Assembly: GCA_030340625.1 (NCBI GenBank)
Contig: JAOPHQ010001150.1
Location: 198,623-262,622 of the forward strand
From: Merluccius polli
Lineage: Eukaryota; Chordata; Actinopteri; Gadiformes; Merlucciidae
Reading direction: 5' to 3'
Length of the DNA stretch: 64,000 bases
Position numbers and translations under genes: made by a program. Below are positions 1 to 10,814 of this stretch, in pieces. Every line of letters begins with the position of its first letter. Position 1 is the first letter of the stretch. The notes under the pieces were generated by a model. That model worked only from the letters and a program-made list of their open reading frames with translations. It was not told the DNA's origin and made no database searches.

Positions 1-64
1 ACCCCCACAGTCACTTTGAAAAACGGCAAGACTGACGGAGGTGTCAAGATTTGGTGTCACTTTG

Positions 65-66
<2 letters not shown>

Positions 67-102
<36 letters not shown>
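67..102. repeat. (GT)n microsatellite
   Basis: Uninterrupted GT dinucleotide run of about 18 units. It produces a spurious Cys/Val-rich reading frame. Confidence 0.97.
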
Positions 103-105
<3 letters not shown>

Positions 106-1057
106 AGTTAGTTGTAATAAAAGCCTTAGTAATCATCTGTTTTATTTAATAATGCTGGGGCACATACTCACACAGGTTTCACACAGCCAGTCGGCACATG
201 ATAAAACTCAAACGCGGGATTTGAACAGGTTTAGGTGTTTAACTATTCCAATATACCTTAGGAAACGTAAGCGGAAGCTTGAAGTTTAAGAGTATGAATT
301 CGGGCCAGCCCTCCTTTCCAACAATAAAACACATTTTTATGGGTCACAGACATTAGTCCATTTTTTTATAGCACAATTATTGTGTGAATGGTTAATGAGT
401 GTCGGTTATCGGTCAGGAAAAAGTCAGAATTGGCATCCCTCCATGGAGAAATAAAAACGATGTCCGATTAGAATTTTTTTCTAATCAATTTTGACACTGC
501 CAGCGAGTACTCCATTACTCGAGTACACGAGCACACCCCTAATAACTACTGCAAAAAAGTGGAGATGTGCATAACTGGATATTACAAAATACTTACTGAT
601 GGTAACAGCTACAATGGTAATTATAATTTGTGGCCATCAGTATTAACAAGGCTAAATAAATAATAAATAAACGACAGCAAATGATTGACTATCATAGTGG
701 ATTAGAATTCAGCTAAGCAGGACCTCCTGGTTTATCTTTAAGAAAACACAATCTTTTTAAATCGTGTCATAGTACTCACTTGCGGACATTGCCATCTAAT
801 GTCAAATATATCACTTGGGAGTGGGGAAAAGATTAGGTGAAAATTTAAACAGTTGGTTGATTACCCTTTTAATTTGTGTAGTATTTCTATTTTGTTTTAA
901 AGTCCTGTTTTTCAGTTTTGTTTTTCTGCAAGCTTAGTTTCAGTTTTTATTTCAGTTGACGGATTGCTTTTTCAATCAGTTCGTTGATTTAACTGTTATG
1001 CGTGTGTGTGCGTACGTCCTTGTCCCATTTTAAGTTGTATTTTTGTTAATTCTTCAG
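103..1057 (+). other. Probable last intron of chtop, no coding seen
   Basis: AT-rich sequence without a supported exon, ending in a pyrimidine-rich stretch and an AG acceptor at 1056-1057. Around 480-541 it carries a stretch ending in CGAGCACACCCCT, which resembles the terminal part of a hAT-type repeat; no matching second end was found. The upstream chtop exons are not in this window. Confidence 0.5.
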
Positions 1058-1260
1058 GTCGTGGTGGTCTACGAGGACGTGGTGGCTTCTCTAGTCGAGG
1101 TGGCAGGGGGCGTGGTCGAGGCCGAGTAGCTGGCCGCCCAGCAGTAACCCGTGAACAGCTGGACAATCAGTTGGATGCCTACATGTCGAAAACCAAGGGC
1201 CACCTAGATGCTGAATTAGATGCATACATGGCCCAGGCAGACACTGATTGCATGGAGTGA
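1058..1260 (+). CDS. chtop: Terminal coding exon of chromatin target of PRMT1 (CHTOP)
   Basis: CHTOP is a nuclear RGG-rich protein methylated by PRMT1 and linked to the TREX mRNA-export complex (known of the family). The exon starts after an AG acceptor at 1056-1057, in the middle of a Gly codon. It encodes the end of the Gly/Arg-rich region (RGRGGFSSRGGRGRGRGR) and then the conserved C-terminal block with the repeated LDAYM motif (QLDNQLDAYMSKTKGH, then AELDAYMAQ). It ends at a TGA at 1258-1260. The apparent ATG at 1006 is intronic read-through. Only this exon is present, so the gene lies mostly upstream of the window. The reading frame is clean and the C-terminal block looks strongly conserved. 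This is the only host protein-coding sequence I can support here. Confidence 0.93.
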
Positions 1261-1870
1261 TGTTCCAGGATCCGGTCGTAGACTGCTGCCACAGGATTCT
1301 CCGCTGAACAAGTTACATTGAATAGAAACTCAAATTGTTTCTGAAGCTGAACTCTACAAATGCAGCTTACATTTATTTAGATGAGGCTAGTTCTACCACA
1401 AAACCATAGAATGCAGCCATCAAAACGGCTGCCTAAATTGAAGCCTAACTCTAGAAAATAAATCAGAATTTTGGCTACTCAAATCTGCAAGCTTTAATCT
1501 TTTACATAATTACAAATATCTGGAAGTTGTAAAAGATGTACAATGTGCTTTTCTGTATGCCTTGTTCCAACAGATGTTTCTTTTTTTTTTTTTTATATAT
1601 AAACGATGAGTAACTCCTGCTGCAAAGCTGCTATTGTAAAAGTTTCAGATGTCTCAGTTTTTGTACTGAATTGGCGTTGGACTTTTACCATCGTTTTTTT
1701 TAACGGTCTTTTAATGCAAAATCAGTCATTTTATTTATAAAAGGCCAATTCTGAAGTTTGCTACTTTTTTTTCTTGTTTTACAGAATGTTCATGTATCCA
1801 TCATTTTGAATTGGAATTATTTGTATTGACATGACATCTTACACAAGCAAGTAGAATGTAATTAAAACAA
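1261..1870 (+). other. chtop: Probable chtop 3' UTR
   Basis: Non-coding sequence following the chtop stop. A canonical AATAAA lies at 1457-1462, and AT-rich sequence with an ATTAAA near 1860 could be a distal polyadenylation signal. The end of the UTR is inferred. Confidence 0.5.
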
Positions 1871-2098
1871 GTGTTCCCCTACCGATGTGATCGCGAAGCA
1901 AATGCTTTTTATAAAAAAAAGACCAGCAGAGAAATCAAATTGCATCTCTCGTAATTATTTTTCCTTCAATGTTAATGATTGGGATATAACTAGACTGTGG
2001 GCATTTATTAAACAATGACTTATTCGACCTATAATTGAGATGCCAAATGATTATAAGGCGCATATTGCCATGTTATTTATAGTAACAATTTAGTTTTC

Positions 2099-2370
2099 AC
2101 TTGTCAAAATGATATTTCAAAATGTCATTTTCAGTAGTTAAAATGTTAATTTAAGATATCTGTAAAACTATGTTGACATGCTACAAATATACTTTCACAT
2201 GTAGAAATTACATTTCGACTAGTCAAAACTGATTTACAGATATCGTAAATTTAACTATAGATATCAGTAATTCCTTTTTTACTAGTAAGAATAACGATTA
2301 TAGATATCTACAATTGAATTTCCACATGTTGAAAAAGGATTGTGACTATTGGAAATGTAATTTCCCATTT
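2099..2370. repeat. 21-bp-periodic palindromic-core repeat, block 1
   Basis: Self-complementary or near-palindromic hexamers (GATATC, ACTAGT, ACATGT and close variants) start at 2133, 2155, 2175, 2197, 2218, 2239, 2260, 2281, 2303, 2324 and 2345. The spacing is 20-22 bp, mean about 21. Each core is flanked by roughly complementary A/T-rich arms (for example ATTTCGACTAGTCAAAA). No protein is encoded. I do not recognise the family with certainty; similar text occurs in other fish genomes from memory. Confidence 0.75.
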
Positions 2371-2744
2371 CAGATGGCAACAATTGCATTTCCGGTATGT
2401 GGGCGTCATATTGAAGTACCACAAAGCCATTGGTCGACTTTTAAATAGATGTCTACCTCGTGAATATTCAACACATGTTGCCATGTGTTGAAAAGTGGTT
2501 TCGAAGTGGAAGAATTTGAACATGGCGAAGCAGGTGATTATTAAAATCCAATGGAAATGTTTTGCTATTGAACGGGCATATAATCCATATATAATGAAGG
2601 TGTATGAGGTCTCAGTGTTACAAAGTCCTTCTTGTTCCATGGTTTGTTCTTCTCCTTGTTCTTGTTCTTCTCGCTCCTTATTTTCACTCGTCATCGTCAC
2701 CCAAATTACCATATTCACTTTGGATATGTACGTACGCAATTGAA
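2371..2744. other. Spacer between the two periodic palindrome blocks
   Basis: The 21-bp phasing is blurred here, although a CACATGTTG/CATGTGTTG pair near 2470-2492 looks like the same kind of unit. Open frames on both strands show no recognisable protein. Confidence 0.4.
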
Positions 2745-3022
2745 GATATCACAATAACATTTTGACTAGTGGAAATTCTTTTTTGATATCTAAAATTCAA
2801 TTCTGACAAGTTCTAAAAGGAATTGTAGATATCTCAAATATAATTGTTGCTAGTATGAATATAATTGTCACTGTTTTACAATTGTATTTCAGATATCTGA
2901 AATGCAATTCTAGATATCTAATGACATTCTTACTAGTTACAATTCCAAGCTGATACATCAATAATTACATTTTGACTAGTCAGAATGTAATTTTAGATAT
3001 CTACAATTCCATTTATGATATC
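2745..3022. repeat. 21-bp-periodic palindromic-core repeat, block 2
   Basis: Cores GATATC, ACTAGT, ACAAGT and variants start at 2745, 2765, 2785, 2806, 2828, 2849, 2869, 2892, 2913, 2932, 2952, 2975, 2996 and 3017. Thirteen intervals total 272 bp, mean 20.9 bp. It is the same style of array as 2099-2370. Confidence 0.78.
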
Positions 3023-3855
3023 TGTAATGTAAGAGCAATTGTTACTTAACCACTCTGTAGAGCGGTTAGATGCCTAAAATAAGGTCTGTGGTGACTACAA
3101 CTCTTGAGTCCTATCAATATGGCGGAGTATACCCAACAAATCATATGATGATGATCACATTCTGATGTACAAGCCGCAACAAAAATTGTTCCCAGGTGTG
3201 ACCTATTTGAACGTGTTTGACAATCTCGCCTAGGGTGCTAAAATAGCTAGAGCCGGCCCTACATGGGGCGTAGAAAATGTTTGACATGGCTGCCTGCAAC
3301 TTCCCGTAAGTTGTCCTACAGAGCAATGCAAGTTTATAAAAAACACTTCCAAGCAATAGCAATTTTGTATTAGTCCTAATGGATATGGTTTCGGCTACTT
3401 TGTAAAATCATTTAGCATACTTGAATTAATGACAACAATAAAACAATGATGAGTATTAAAAAGGGCCCTTTTTATCCTGTGGGACACAGGTGTGCTCATA
3501 ATCTACTAATTATGGGTCTGTACTTTTAGGCTTATGTACCAGGGCAAGGGTAGTAGGCTAGGTTAAGACTTTCACTGTCACAGAGCTGTCAAACAGGGCA
3601 AACAGGTGTAGCCCCCAACATTAACATTGGGTAGATAGGCGGGTGTAAAATGAGCAGACCCATAATCAGCGATGTATGTGTTTGTCCTGCGGCAGGGTTC
3701 CCACACATCCTGGAAAACCTGGATGGTTTTTCAGTCATGGAAAATTTCCAAATTGATCAGACATCCTGAAAAAACCTGTAAGTTACACTATGAAACATAT
3801 TCCATGTCTGTGTGGGCTATGCTCAGTCCTCAACTAAAAGTTGCACAGTTGTGTG
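3023..3855. other. Non-coding, repeat fragments
   Basis: No gene seen. ATTATGGGTCTG near 3512 and its perfect complement CAGACCCATAAT near 3655 bracket about 155 bp and may be the ends of a small inverted-repeat element. At about 3694 the text CAGGGTTCCCACACATCCTG followed by 'tggaaaacctgga' resembles the start of a common vertebrate hAT-type repeat; no second end was found. Confidence 0.35.
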
Positions 3856-4142
3856 CAGTGGCGGTTGGTGGATACAAAAAGTAGTGGGGCAAATTTTGTC
3901 AAACTCACTTAATTAGATTAGGTTTTATAATAATACTCTATCTTACGGCGTGGTATACTGTTTTAACAGGCGCTTCTTCCTATAACCCGAGAGTGCTGTG
4001 GTACTGTGGAGAGGGGTCGCTGCCTGAGCTCCCCTGCCCCAATATTGCGCAACGCCTTATATTAACACTTAATGAATCACTAAAATTAAATTATGCGTGG
4101 TGGGGCTCTGCTCTACCTGCCCTTATGGACCGGCTGCCACTG
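3856..4142. mobile_element. Small hAT-like MITE with CAGTGGC termini
   Basis: The left end CAGTGGCGGTTGGT and the complement of the right end (CAGTGGCAGCCGGT) form imperfect terminal inverted repeats. Flanks GTTGTGTG (3848-3855) and GTTGCCTG (4143-4150) match at 6 of 8 positions, compatible with an aged 8-bp target duplication as made by hAT elements. It has no coding capacity. Confidence 0.6.
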
Positions 4143-4194
4143 GTTGCCTGTCAAAGGAGCCACCTTGGAATGTATGGAAGTTTTTATTGGACTT

Positions 4195-5435
4195 TATTAT
4201 TATTTTATTTGTGCTTTGTAAAATAATATCCACAGGGTTATTTCACAATCCACAAATACACATTTTTAACGTGTGTTTTGTAAAATTATATCACACGAAT
4301 ATTTCACGATCTACAAATACTTGTGTCTTGTAAAATCTTATCCACACTCACTTTTACACATTTGTGGAGTGCATGGCATTTATGAGTTTCTTACTTATGT
4401 CTGTGGATTTCTTGCTGATCTGGAAAATGTGGATGTTTTTATTAAACTTGAATGTGTAACACACAGAAGACAAGCAATATTTTACTTACTTTATTAATCC
4501 CACATTGGGGAAATTCTTTTATCACTCAACTTGGATGGTGGAGTGATAGGCTGCCATGTAAGTGGTGCCAGGGAGCAGTTAGGGGTTCGGTGCCTTGCTC
4601 AAGGGCAACTCGGCAGCACCCAGGAGGTGAACTGGCACCTCTCCAGCCCCCAGTCCACACTACCTACTGTGGTCCGTGCTGGACTTGAACCGGTGATCCT
4701 CCGGTTCCCAAGCCAAGTCTTCTACAATCCAAGTACACTACTGCCGCCCCACAAATCATGTACCACGATCCACATGTTACTTTCACATGAATATTTCACA
4801 ATCCACAAATATATATTTTTATCTTGTGTCTTGTAAAATGATGTCCACACTCACTTTCAGAACAGAATTTTAAATGTGAACTTGTATATACACAGTTGTG
4901 GATCTCGTTGAGTTTATTCGTACATACATGTACACACCTGTAGATGGTGATACGCATATAAAAGGAAGTGAGATGTAACCCACAAAAGACAATTCACATT
5001 GCGTGTACCACGATCCACAAATATTTTTTACTTGTGCTTTGTAAAATGATATCCACATGGATATTTCACGATCCACAAATACATATTTTACACTTGTGTA
5101 TTGTAAAACGATATCCACACTCACATTTGTGGATTGCATGGCTGCTTAATTTTGACTGTGGATTTTTGTCCAATATGTCCCACTGCAGATCTGGTAAATG
5201 TGGATGTGTACGTTTTTATTTGACTTGAATATGTGTAACCCACAGAAGACAATTCATATTTTGTGTACCACGATCCACACATGTTTTACATGTGAACTAG
5301 TGTACGCATTTGTGGAGCTCGTTGAGTTTTGTCCAATGTATACCGCAGGTGATCTGGAAAATGTGGATGCGTAAGGTTTTATTTGACTTGAATATGTGTA
5401 TATCACAGAAGACTATGTGTATATCACAGATGTCC
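4195..5435. repeat. Tandem array of ~260-bp units rich in 'gatccacaaata' blocks
   Basis: The phrase 'gtgtaac(a/c)cacagaagac' recurs at about 4454, 4974 and 5234 (spacing 260 or 2 x 260). Each unit contains shorter internal repeats of 'tgtaaaatgatatccaca' and 'tttcacgatccacaaata'. The array is interrupted by a SINE (4476-4751). It is cut on the right by a LINE, and unit sequence resumes at 10576, so the LINE inserted into the array. Confidence 0.7.
4476..4751 (-). mobile_element. tRNA-derived SINE
   Basis: Read on the - strand, the head resembles a tRNA. An A-box-like region (GGCAGTAGTGTACTTGG) is followed by a B box, GGTTCAAGTCC, fitting the pol III consensus GGTTCRANNCC. The body contains the fish-repeat phrase complementary to 'ccttgctcaagggcaactc', and the 3' tail contains 'gggattaataaagtaag'. 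It interrupts the 260-bp array. The exact family is not assigned. Confidence 0.7.
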
Positions 5436-5715
5436 TTGAGTAGGCTTGTAGACGCTTCGCTCTTCGCTCTCCGCTCTTACTTTCTTACTTTTCTTTTTTT
5501 CCCATTGTAATCCTGTCCTTTTGCTACAAAATTTATGGAAAGCCGGTCCTGGATACTTCTAAATCACTGGGAGCTTAATTTATGAAAGTATCTGAAGGCT
5601 ACCACTATTATTTAAACCCTTTTTACTTCGTGAGTGTGGCCTATCAGCAGCATAAGCCTGCACTATACTGACTGGGTTTGTGGAGCTCAGCTAAGCTAAG
5701 CTAATTAGCAACAAG

Positions 5716-7329
5716 ATGCCTCCCTTTTCCACGGATGACTACTACAAACTTCTCCAGAAGATAGCAGTACTGGAGACGAAAATTCTGCGACTCGAAGTCA
5801 ACGTGGAGGTAAATGGTCAATATGGGAATGAAACCACTCTACCGATGACACAAATCAGTGGAAAGGAGCATGCTGACAGAGAAATGCTTTGTGCAAAGCC
5901 AAAGCATAATTCATGTAAAGATAAATCGCCTCCCTCAGATATGGGAAGACGGTTAACAGGCAGAACCCAGCACCTGGAGACTCGTGATGATACTGAGTGG
6001 CCTGCACTGCCGTCACACAGGAGGGTCTCTTCAACCCCAGTACCAAGGAGAAAACAGCCGTGGAATGTGGCTAAAACAAAAAGTAAGAGCAAACTGACCA
6101 AAGACACAGGGATTCTACTAGAGAACAGATTTGCTCCACTTTTACAAGACCCTGACTCCCCAAAAGAAAGGTCATCTTCCAGCACCGGAGAAAGGTTTGA
6201 GGCTAAATCATATACTAAAAGGCCGCAGAAAGAGCTAACCACTGGGTCTCAAACGCTGATAGTGGGTGACGGAGCTGTGAATAAGACTACACACTTTTTC
6301 AGCAAAAACACCAAAGTACTTTGTTTTACCAATGATATGGTGTCCGATATCTCAGAGAAAATTCTGGAAATCACTGCTGAGCATCCGACAGTGAAATCTC
6401 TCGTCATTCACACAGGAGCACTTGATGTTGTCAAGCAACAATCAGAGGTATTGAAATGGGATTTTAATGATCTGCTGAACAAAGTTCGATGTCTGAATAC
6501 TGAGGTGTTTATCAGTGGACCTCTACCAACAGCTCGGCGAGGAGACGAGAGATTCAGCAGGCTGTTGATGCTAAACAGATGGCTCAAAGATACGTGTGCT
6601 GCTCAATCAGTGAACTTTATTGACAATTTCAACATTTTTTGGGAACGCAGACACCTCTTTGAGGCAGATGGATTTTGCCTTAACAAGTCAGGAGTACAGC
6701 TGTTAAGCTACAACATTTTTGATTGTTTGCGTCGGTCACCAGCAGCCCCTGCCAAGGACAAGAGGCGAGAAAATCCAAAACAACAGATAAGACAGCCTTC
6801 TGGAGAAAAACTGCTACCGCCTGAGATAAGGAGTGACCATGAAGGACAGCACACCGAGAGAGAGGCTTTAACGTCATCATCCTTACCCCAACACGAGGAG
6901 TTTCCCCCAGCCCCAACAACCCAACAGGAGGAGTCTCCCCCAGCCCCAAAAACCCAACAGGAGGAGTCTCCCCCAGCCCCAACAACCCAACAAGTGGAGT
7001 CTCCCCCAGCCCCAACAACCCAACAGGAGGAGTCTCCCCCAGCCCCAACATCCCAACAAGTGGAGTCTCCCCCAGCCCCACCAGGAGACTCCCAACTTTC
7101 ACCCACCGGGACCCCATCCAGCCTTTCATTCTCTCCACGCAGTCCGGATTCCCCATTCCCCCATTTTCTGGATTTCCAACTCACACCACGCCCAAATCCC
7201 ATTTTTTCTCCCCTAAATCCCCCTCCTCGTCCAGCCCCTCCCATTCCACCACGCTGGAAAAAACCATCACCCAAACATCACAGAGCCCCCCCACCTCCTC
7301 TGACTCCGATAATCTGTGAGTCGGACTGA
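5716..7329 (+). CDS. LINE ORF1 protein with SGNH/esterase-like domain
   Basis: A 537-residue open frame. Residues ~10-35 look helical (leucine-rich). Residues ~180-345 resemble the SGNH-hydrolase/esterase domain found in ORF1 of CR1/L2 LINEs (established for the family). However, the block I nucleophile motif GDS reads GDG here, the block III GxND reads GALD, and the block V DxxH region reads DGFCLN, so catalysis looks lost while the fold may remain. The C-terminal third is Pro-rich with 11-residue tandem repeats. ORF1 ends at a single TGA (7327-7329), and ORF2 continues in exactly the same frame, so read-through or restart is conceivable. Confidence 0.75.
   Translation: MPPFSTDDYYKLLQKIAVLETKILRLEVNVEVNGQYGNETTLPMTQISGKEHADREMLCAKPKHNSCKDKSPPSDMGRRLTGRTQHLETRDDTEWPALPSHRRVSSTPVPRRKQPWNVAKTKSKSKLTKDTGILLENRFAPLLQDPDSPKERSSSSTGERFEAKSYTKRPQKELTTGSQTLIVGDGAVNKTTHFFSKNTKVLCFTNDMVSDISEKILEITAEHPTVKSLVIHTGALDVVKQQSEVLKWDFNDLLNKVRCLNTEVFISGPLPTARRGDERFSRLLMLNRWLKDTCAAQSVNFIDNFNIFWERRHLFEADGFCLNKSGVQLLSYNIFDCLRRSPAAPAKDKRRENPKQQIRQPSGEKLLPPEIRSDHEGQHTEREALTSSSLPQHEEFPPAPTTQQEESPPAPKTQQEESPPAPTTQQVESPPAPTTQQEESPPAPTSQQVESPPAPPGDSQLSPTGTPSSLSFSPRSPDSPFPHFLDFQLTPRPNPIFSPLNPPPRPAPPIPPRWKKPSPKHHRAPPPPLTPIICESD
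6895..7083 (+). repeat. 33-bp tandem repeats coding for Pro-rich 11-mers in ORF1
   Basis: About six in-phase copies of a 33-bp unit encoding variants of EESPPAPTTQQ. The repeats keep the reading frame, so copy number can vary without breaking ORF1. Confidence 0.9.
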
Positions 7330-10326
7330 TACGTGCCGGGTCCAGGCTGCAATACTGATACCAATAATGTTCTCCCCCAGGAAAAGTCAGGGCCCTATGG
7401 AGTTCAGATAACCTTCTCAATCCCTGTGATGACAGTTAACAGAAGAATGGTTAAACTGGTGAGAAATAAAAAGCGTAAATCTGCCAATTTATTAAGTATA
7501 GCATGTCAACCTCGAAATATACCAGTGTCTCCTGCTATCTCCACAAGATTAGCTCTACTCAATATCAGATCACTAGTCAACAAATCACTGTTAGTTAATG
7601 ACGTCATTATGACCTATGATCTAGATTTTTTACTTCTTAGTGAAACATGGCTGACTGAATGTAGCTGTTGTGCTATTCTCAATGAGGCAGCACCAACAAA
7701 TTTCAGTTTTATGAACAAGTGTCAAACTGGTAAGAAAGGCGGGGGAGTTGCTGCCATCTTTAAATCTGTATTTCAGTGCAAGGAAATTACGTTAGGTGAT
7801 TTTAGCTCTTTTGAATATCTCTGTTTTTTACTAAAAGGTGATCCAAAAGTCCTTTTTTTAATCATTTATAGACCTCCAAGATACTCAGGAAAATTCATTG
7901 ACGAGTTTGCTGAACTGCTGTCAGTTATCTGCATTGATTACAACTTTTTTTTATCATAACAGGGGATTTTAACATTCACGTAGACAATAACATGGACAGT
8001 AATGCCAAAGAACTCTCTGCTCTACTTGACACTTTTGGCCTCTTGCAACATGTGAAAGGGCCCACACACACTCGAGGCCACACTCTGGATCTGGTTATCT
8101 CTAAAGGTGTTAACATTTCTTCTGTTAATGTTAAGGACTTGGCTCTTTCTGATCATTTGTGTTCTTTGATTTACAGATCATTCCAAATGTTCAGTTAACC
8201 TCTGTGTCTGTTAAGAGAAGGTACATAAATGAGAATACCAGTGCAAAGTTTATGGAGGCTATAGCTATGTCACCAACTGTGAGTGCAGAGTCAGTTGAAC
8301 TCCTAGATCAATTTAACTGGAAAATCTCAAATGTCATGGATGCTGTTGCACCTATTAAAAATAAGACGACCTTGATCAGAAAGAAAACACCATGGAGGAA
8401 CACTATGATGGTAAAGGCTTTAAAAACAGAATGCAGGAAAGTAGAGTGTAAGTGGAGAAAAACTAAACTTCAAATTCACCATGACCTCTACAAAATAAGT
8501 CTTTGTAATTTTAACTATGAGTTACTCAAGGCTAGACAGCGACACTTTTCTGAAATTATTAATAAGAACATCAACAACACGCGCACTCTATTTGCTATGG
8601 TTGATAAGCTGACAAACCCCCCTAAACAGATAGCTCCAGAACTCCTTTCCACAGCAAAATGCAATGAATTTGCTTGCTTTTTCAGTGAAAAAATCCAGTC
8701 CATAAGGTTAAATATTAACACAAATCAACAAAACAATAAAATAACGCAATCCCTAAGACCTCCCAGGAATAACTCAACTGCGATGTCAGAATTTAATACA
8801 GTTGACCAAAAAACCATAGAGGAAACAGTTCAGCATCTAAAACCATCAACATGCTGTCTTGAGACAATGCCATCAGACTTTTTAAAAACTATTGTGAACT
8901 CTGTCCAAATAGATTTGCGACAAATACTAAATAGCTCACTTCAATCAGGCACGTTTCCTAAATCCCTAAAAGTAGCTGCCATTAAGCCACTCTTAAAAAA
9001 GAGAACGTTGGATGCTTCCATGTTAACCAACTACAGACCTATCTCAAATCTTCCTTTTATAGCCAAGATCGTTGAGAAAGTGGTTTTTAATCAACTCAGC
9101 AATTTCTTGAATTCCAGTGGCCTTTTTGACAAATTTCAATCAGGCTTCCGACCTCACCACAGTACAGAAACAGCTCTTATTAGAGTGTTAAATGATATTA
9201 GGTTAAACACTGACTCAGGCAAGGTGTCAGTTCTGGTCCTGTTGGATCTCAGTGCTGCATTTGACACTGTGGATCACAGTATATTGTTGAACAGGTTGGA
9301 AACTTGGGCAGGACTCAGCGGAACAGTCCTAGAATGGTTCAGGTCCTACTTGGAAGAGCGGAGTTATTTTGTGACCATTGGAAGTTATGAATCCAATCGA
9401 ATGGCTATGACATGTGGAGTTCCTCAGGGGTCAGTTCTTGGACCCCTTCTGTTCAGTCTATATATGCTGCCTTTGGGTCAAGTTCTGCAGAACTCTAATG
9501 TAGACTATCACAGTTATGCAGATGACACGCAGATATACATAGCACTGTCCTCAGATGACTACAGTCCAATACAGTCATTGTGTCACTGTTTAGAGCAAGT
9601 AACAAATTGGATGAACCAAAATTTCCTTCAATTAAATCAGGACAAAACTGAGGTAATTGTTTTTGGCAATAAAGAGAAGAGGATTGCCGTCAGTAAACAT
9701 CTCGAGTCACTCTCTCTAAAAACTAGGGACCAAGTCAGAAACCTTGGCGTGCTGATAGACTCAGATTTGACCTTCAGCAGTCATATCAAATCCATCACCA
9801 AAACAGCCTTCTATCATCTTAGGAACATATCCAGAGTGAAGGGTTTTATGTCTCAAACAGACCAGGAGAAGTTGATTCATGCTTTCATCTCCAGTAGACT
9901 CGACTACTGTAACGGTCTTCTGACTGGACTCCCACAAAAAAGCATTAAAAAGCTGCAGCTCATTCAGAATGCTGCAGCTCGAGTTTTAACCACAACAAAG
10001 AGATCAGAGCACATTACTCCAGTTCTAAAGTCTTTACACTGGCTCCCATTCAGCTATAGAATAGACTTTAAAGTTCTGCTACTGGTTTAGGTCCAGAATA
10101 CATGAATGACATCTTAGTAGAATACAAACCCAGTAGGGCTCTGAGCTCTACTGACTCAGGTCAGATAGTGAAGCCCAGAGTTCAAACTAAACATGGTGAA
10201 GCAGCTTTTAGCTGTTATGTTGCACAAAACTGGAACAAACTACCAGCGGAACTGAAATCAGCCCCAACTGTGAACATTTTTAAATCCAGGTTAAAAACAC
10301 TTCTCTTCTCCTGTGCTTATGATTGA
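7330..10326 (+). pseudogene. LINE ORF2: endonuclease-reverse transcriptase, frameshifted
   Basis: The endonuclease begins around 7540 (LLNIRSLVNKS; LLLSETWL), continues through YRPPRYSG, and shifts frame near 7950 (T-rich run) into GDFNIHVDN. The SDH motif lies near 8145. A second frame change lies at 8159-8198. The long RT frame to 10090 carries YRPISNLPF, FQSGFRPHHSTETAL, VPQGSVLGPLLFSLY and the catalytic YADD at 9515-9526. A third frameshift near 10086 precedes the conserved C-terminal tail (NWNKLPAELKSAP, end 10326). Three frameshifts make it a non-autonomous relic, although sequence quality is otherwise good. The first in-frame ATG after the ORF1 stop is at 7429. Confidence 0.88.
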
Positions 10327-10575
10327 GCTTGTTCAAAGCACTTTAAATTGTACATTTGAATTGCACTATGTCCTTTTAAATCATGATTTTATGCTGCTCT
10401 TATAGTATTTTATTTCTTTCTATTCTTCTGTAGTTGTTTTTATTTTTTAAATAAAATAAAATAATAAATAAAAATATTTTTTTTAATTTCAATTCTTATT
10501 GTTTTATGTAAAGCACATTGAGTTGCCATTGTGTATGAAATGCGCTATATAAATAAAGCTGCCTTGCCTTGCCTT

Positions 10576-10645
10576 GTGTACCACAATCCACACATTTGAC
10601 TTCCACATGAATATTTCACCATTCACAAATACATAGTCTGATGTG
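10576..10645. repeat. Continuation of the ~260-bp array after the LINE
   Basis: The text 'gtgtaccacaatccacaca' and 'tgaatatttcaccattcac' matches units of the 4195-5435 array. This marks the right side of the LINE insertion. Confidence 0.7.
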
Positions 10646-10814
10646 TATTGAGTTATTTATAAAATATGAATTACTTCAATTTAAGCATATTGAATAACTT
10701 CAGTTACTTCAATATTGCAATACCAGGGCGAGAGGGATGCAATGTTTGTTTTTTTTGGATGGCGAAGTCCAAACAAGGAGTATACTGAGGGAAGCCACAG
10801 TGAGGTCAGCAAAC

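Larger units (their letters stand above)
5436..10575 (+). mobile_element. L2/CR1-like non-LTR retrotransposon, near full length
   Basis: It contains a 5' leader, ORF1 with a degenerate SGNH/esterase-like domain, ORF2 with apurinic endonuclease and reverse transcriptase, and a short-repeat 3' tail (TGCCT units before 10576). It is embedded in the 260-bp array, which resumes immediately at 10576. The 5' boundary is approximate because no clear target-site duplication could be fixed. Confidence 0.85.

Noticed and set aside
2308..2743. Overlapping open frames of 82 and 143 residues on opposite strands
   Set aside because: No recognisable domain; they lie in the periodic repeat region and its spacer.
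4680..4751. A genuine tRNA gene
   Set aside because: The tRNA-like head lacks a clean cloverleaf and continues into a SINE body and tail.
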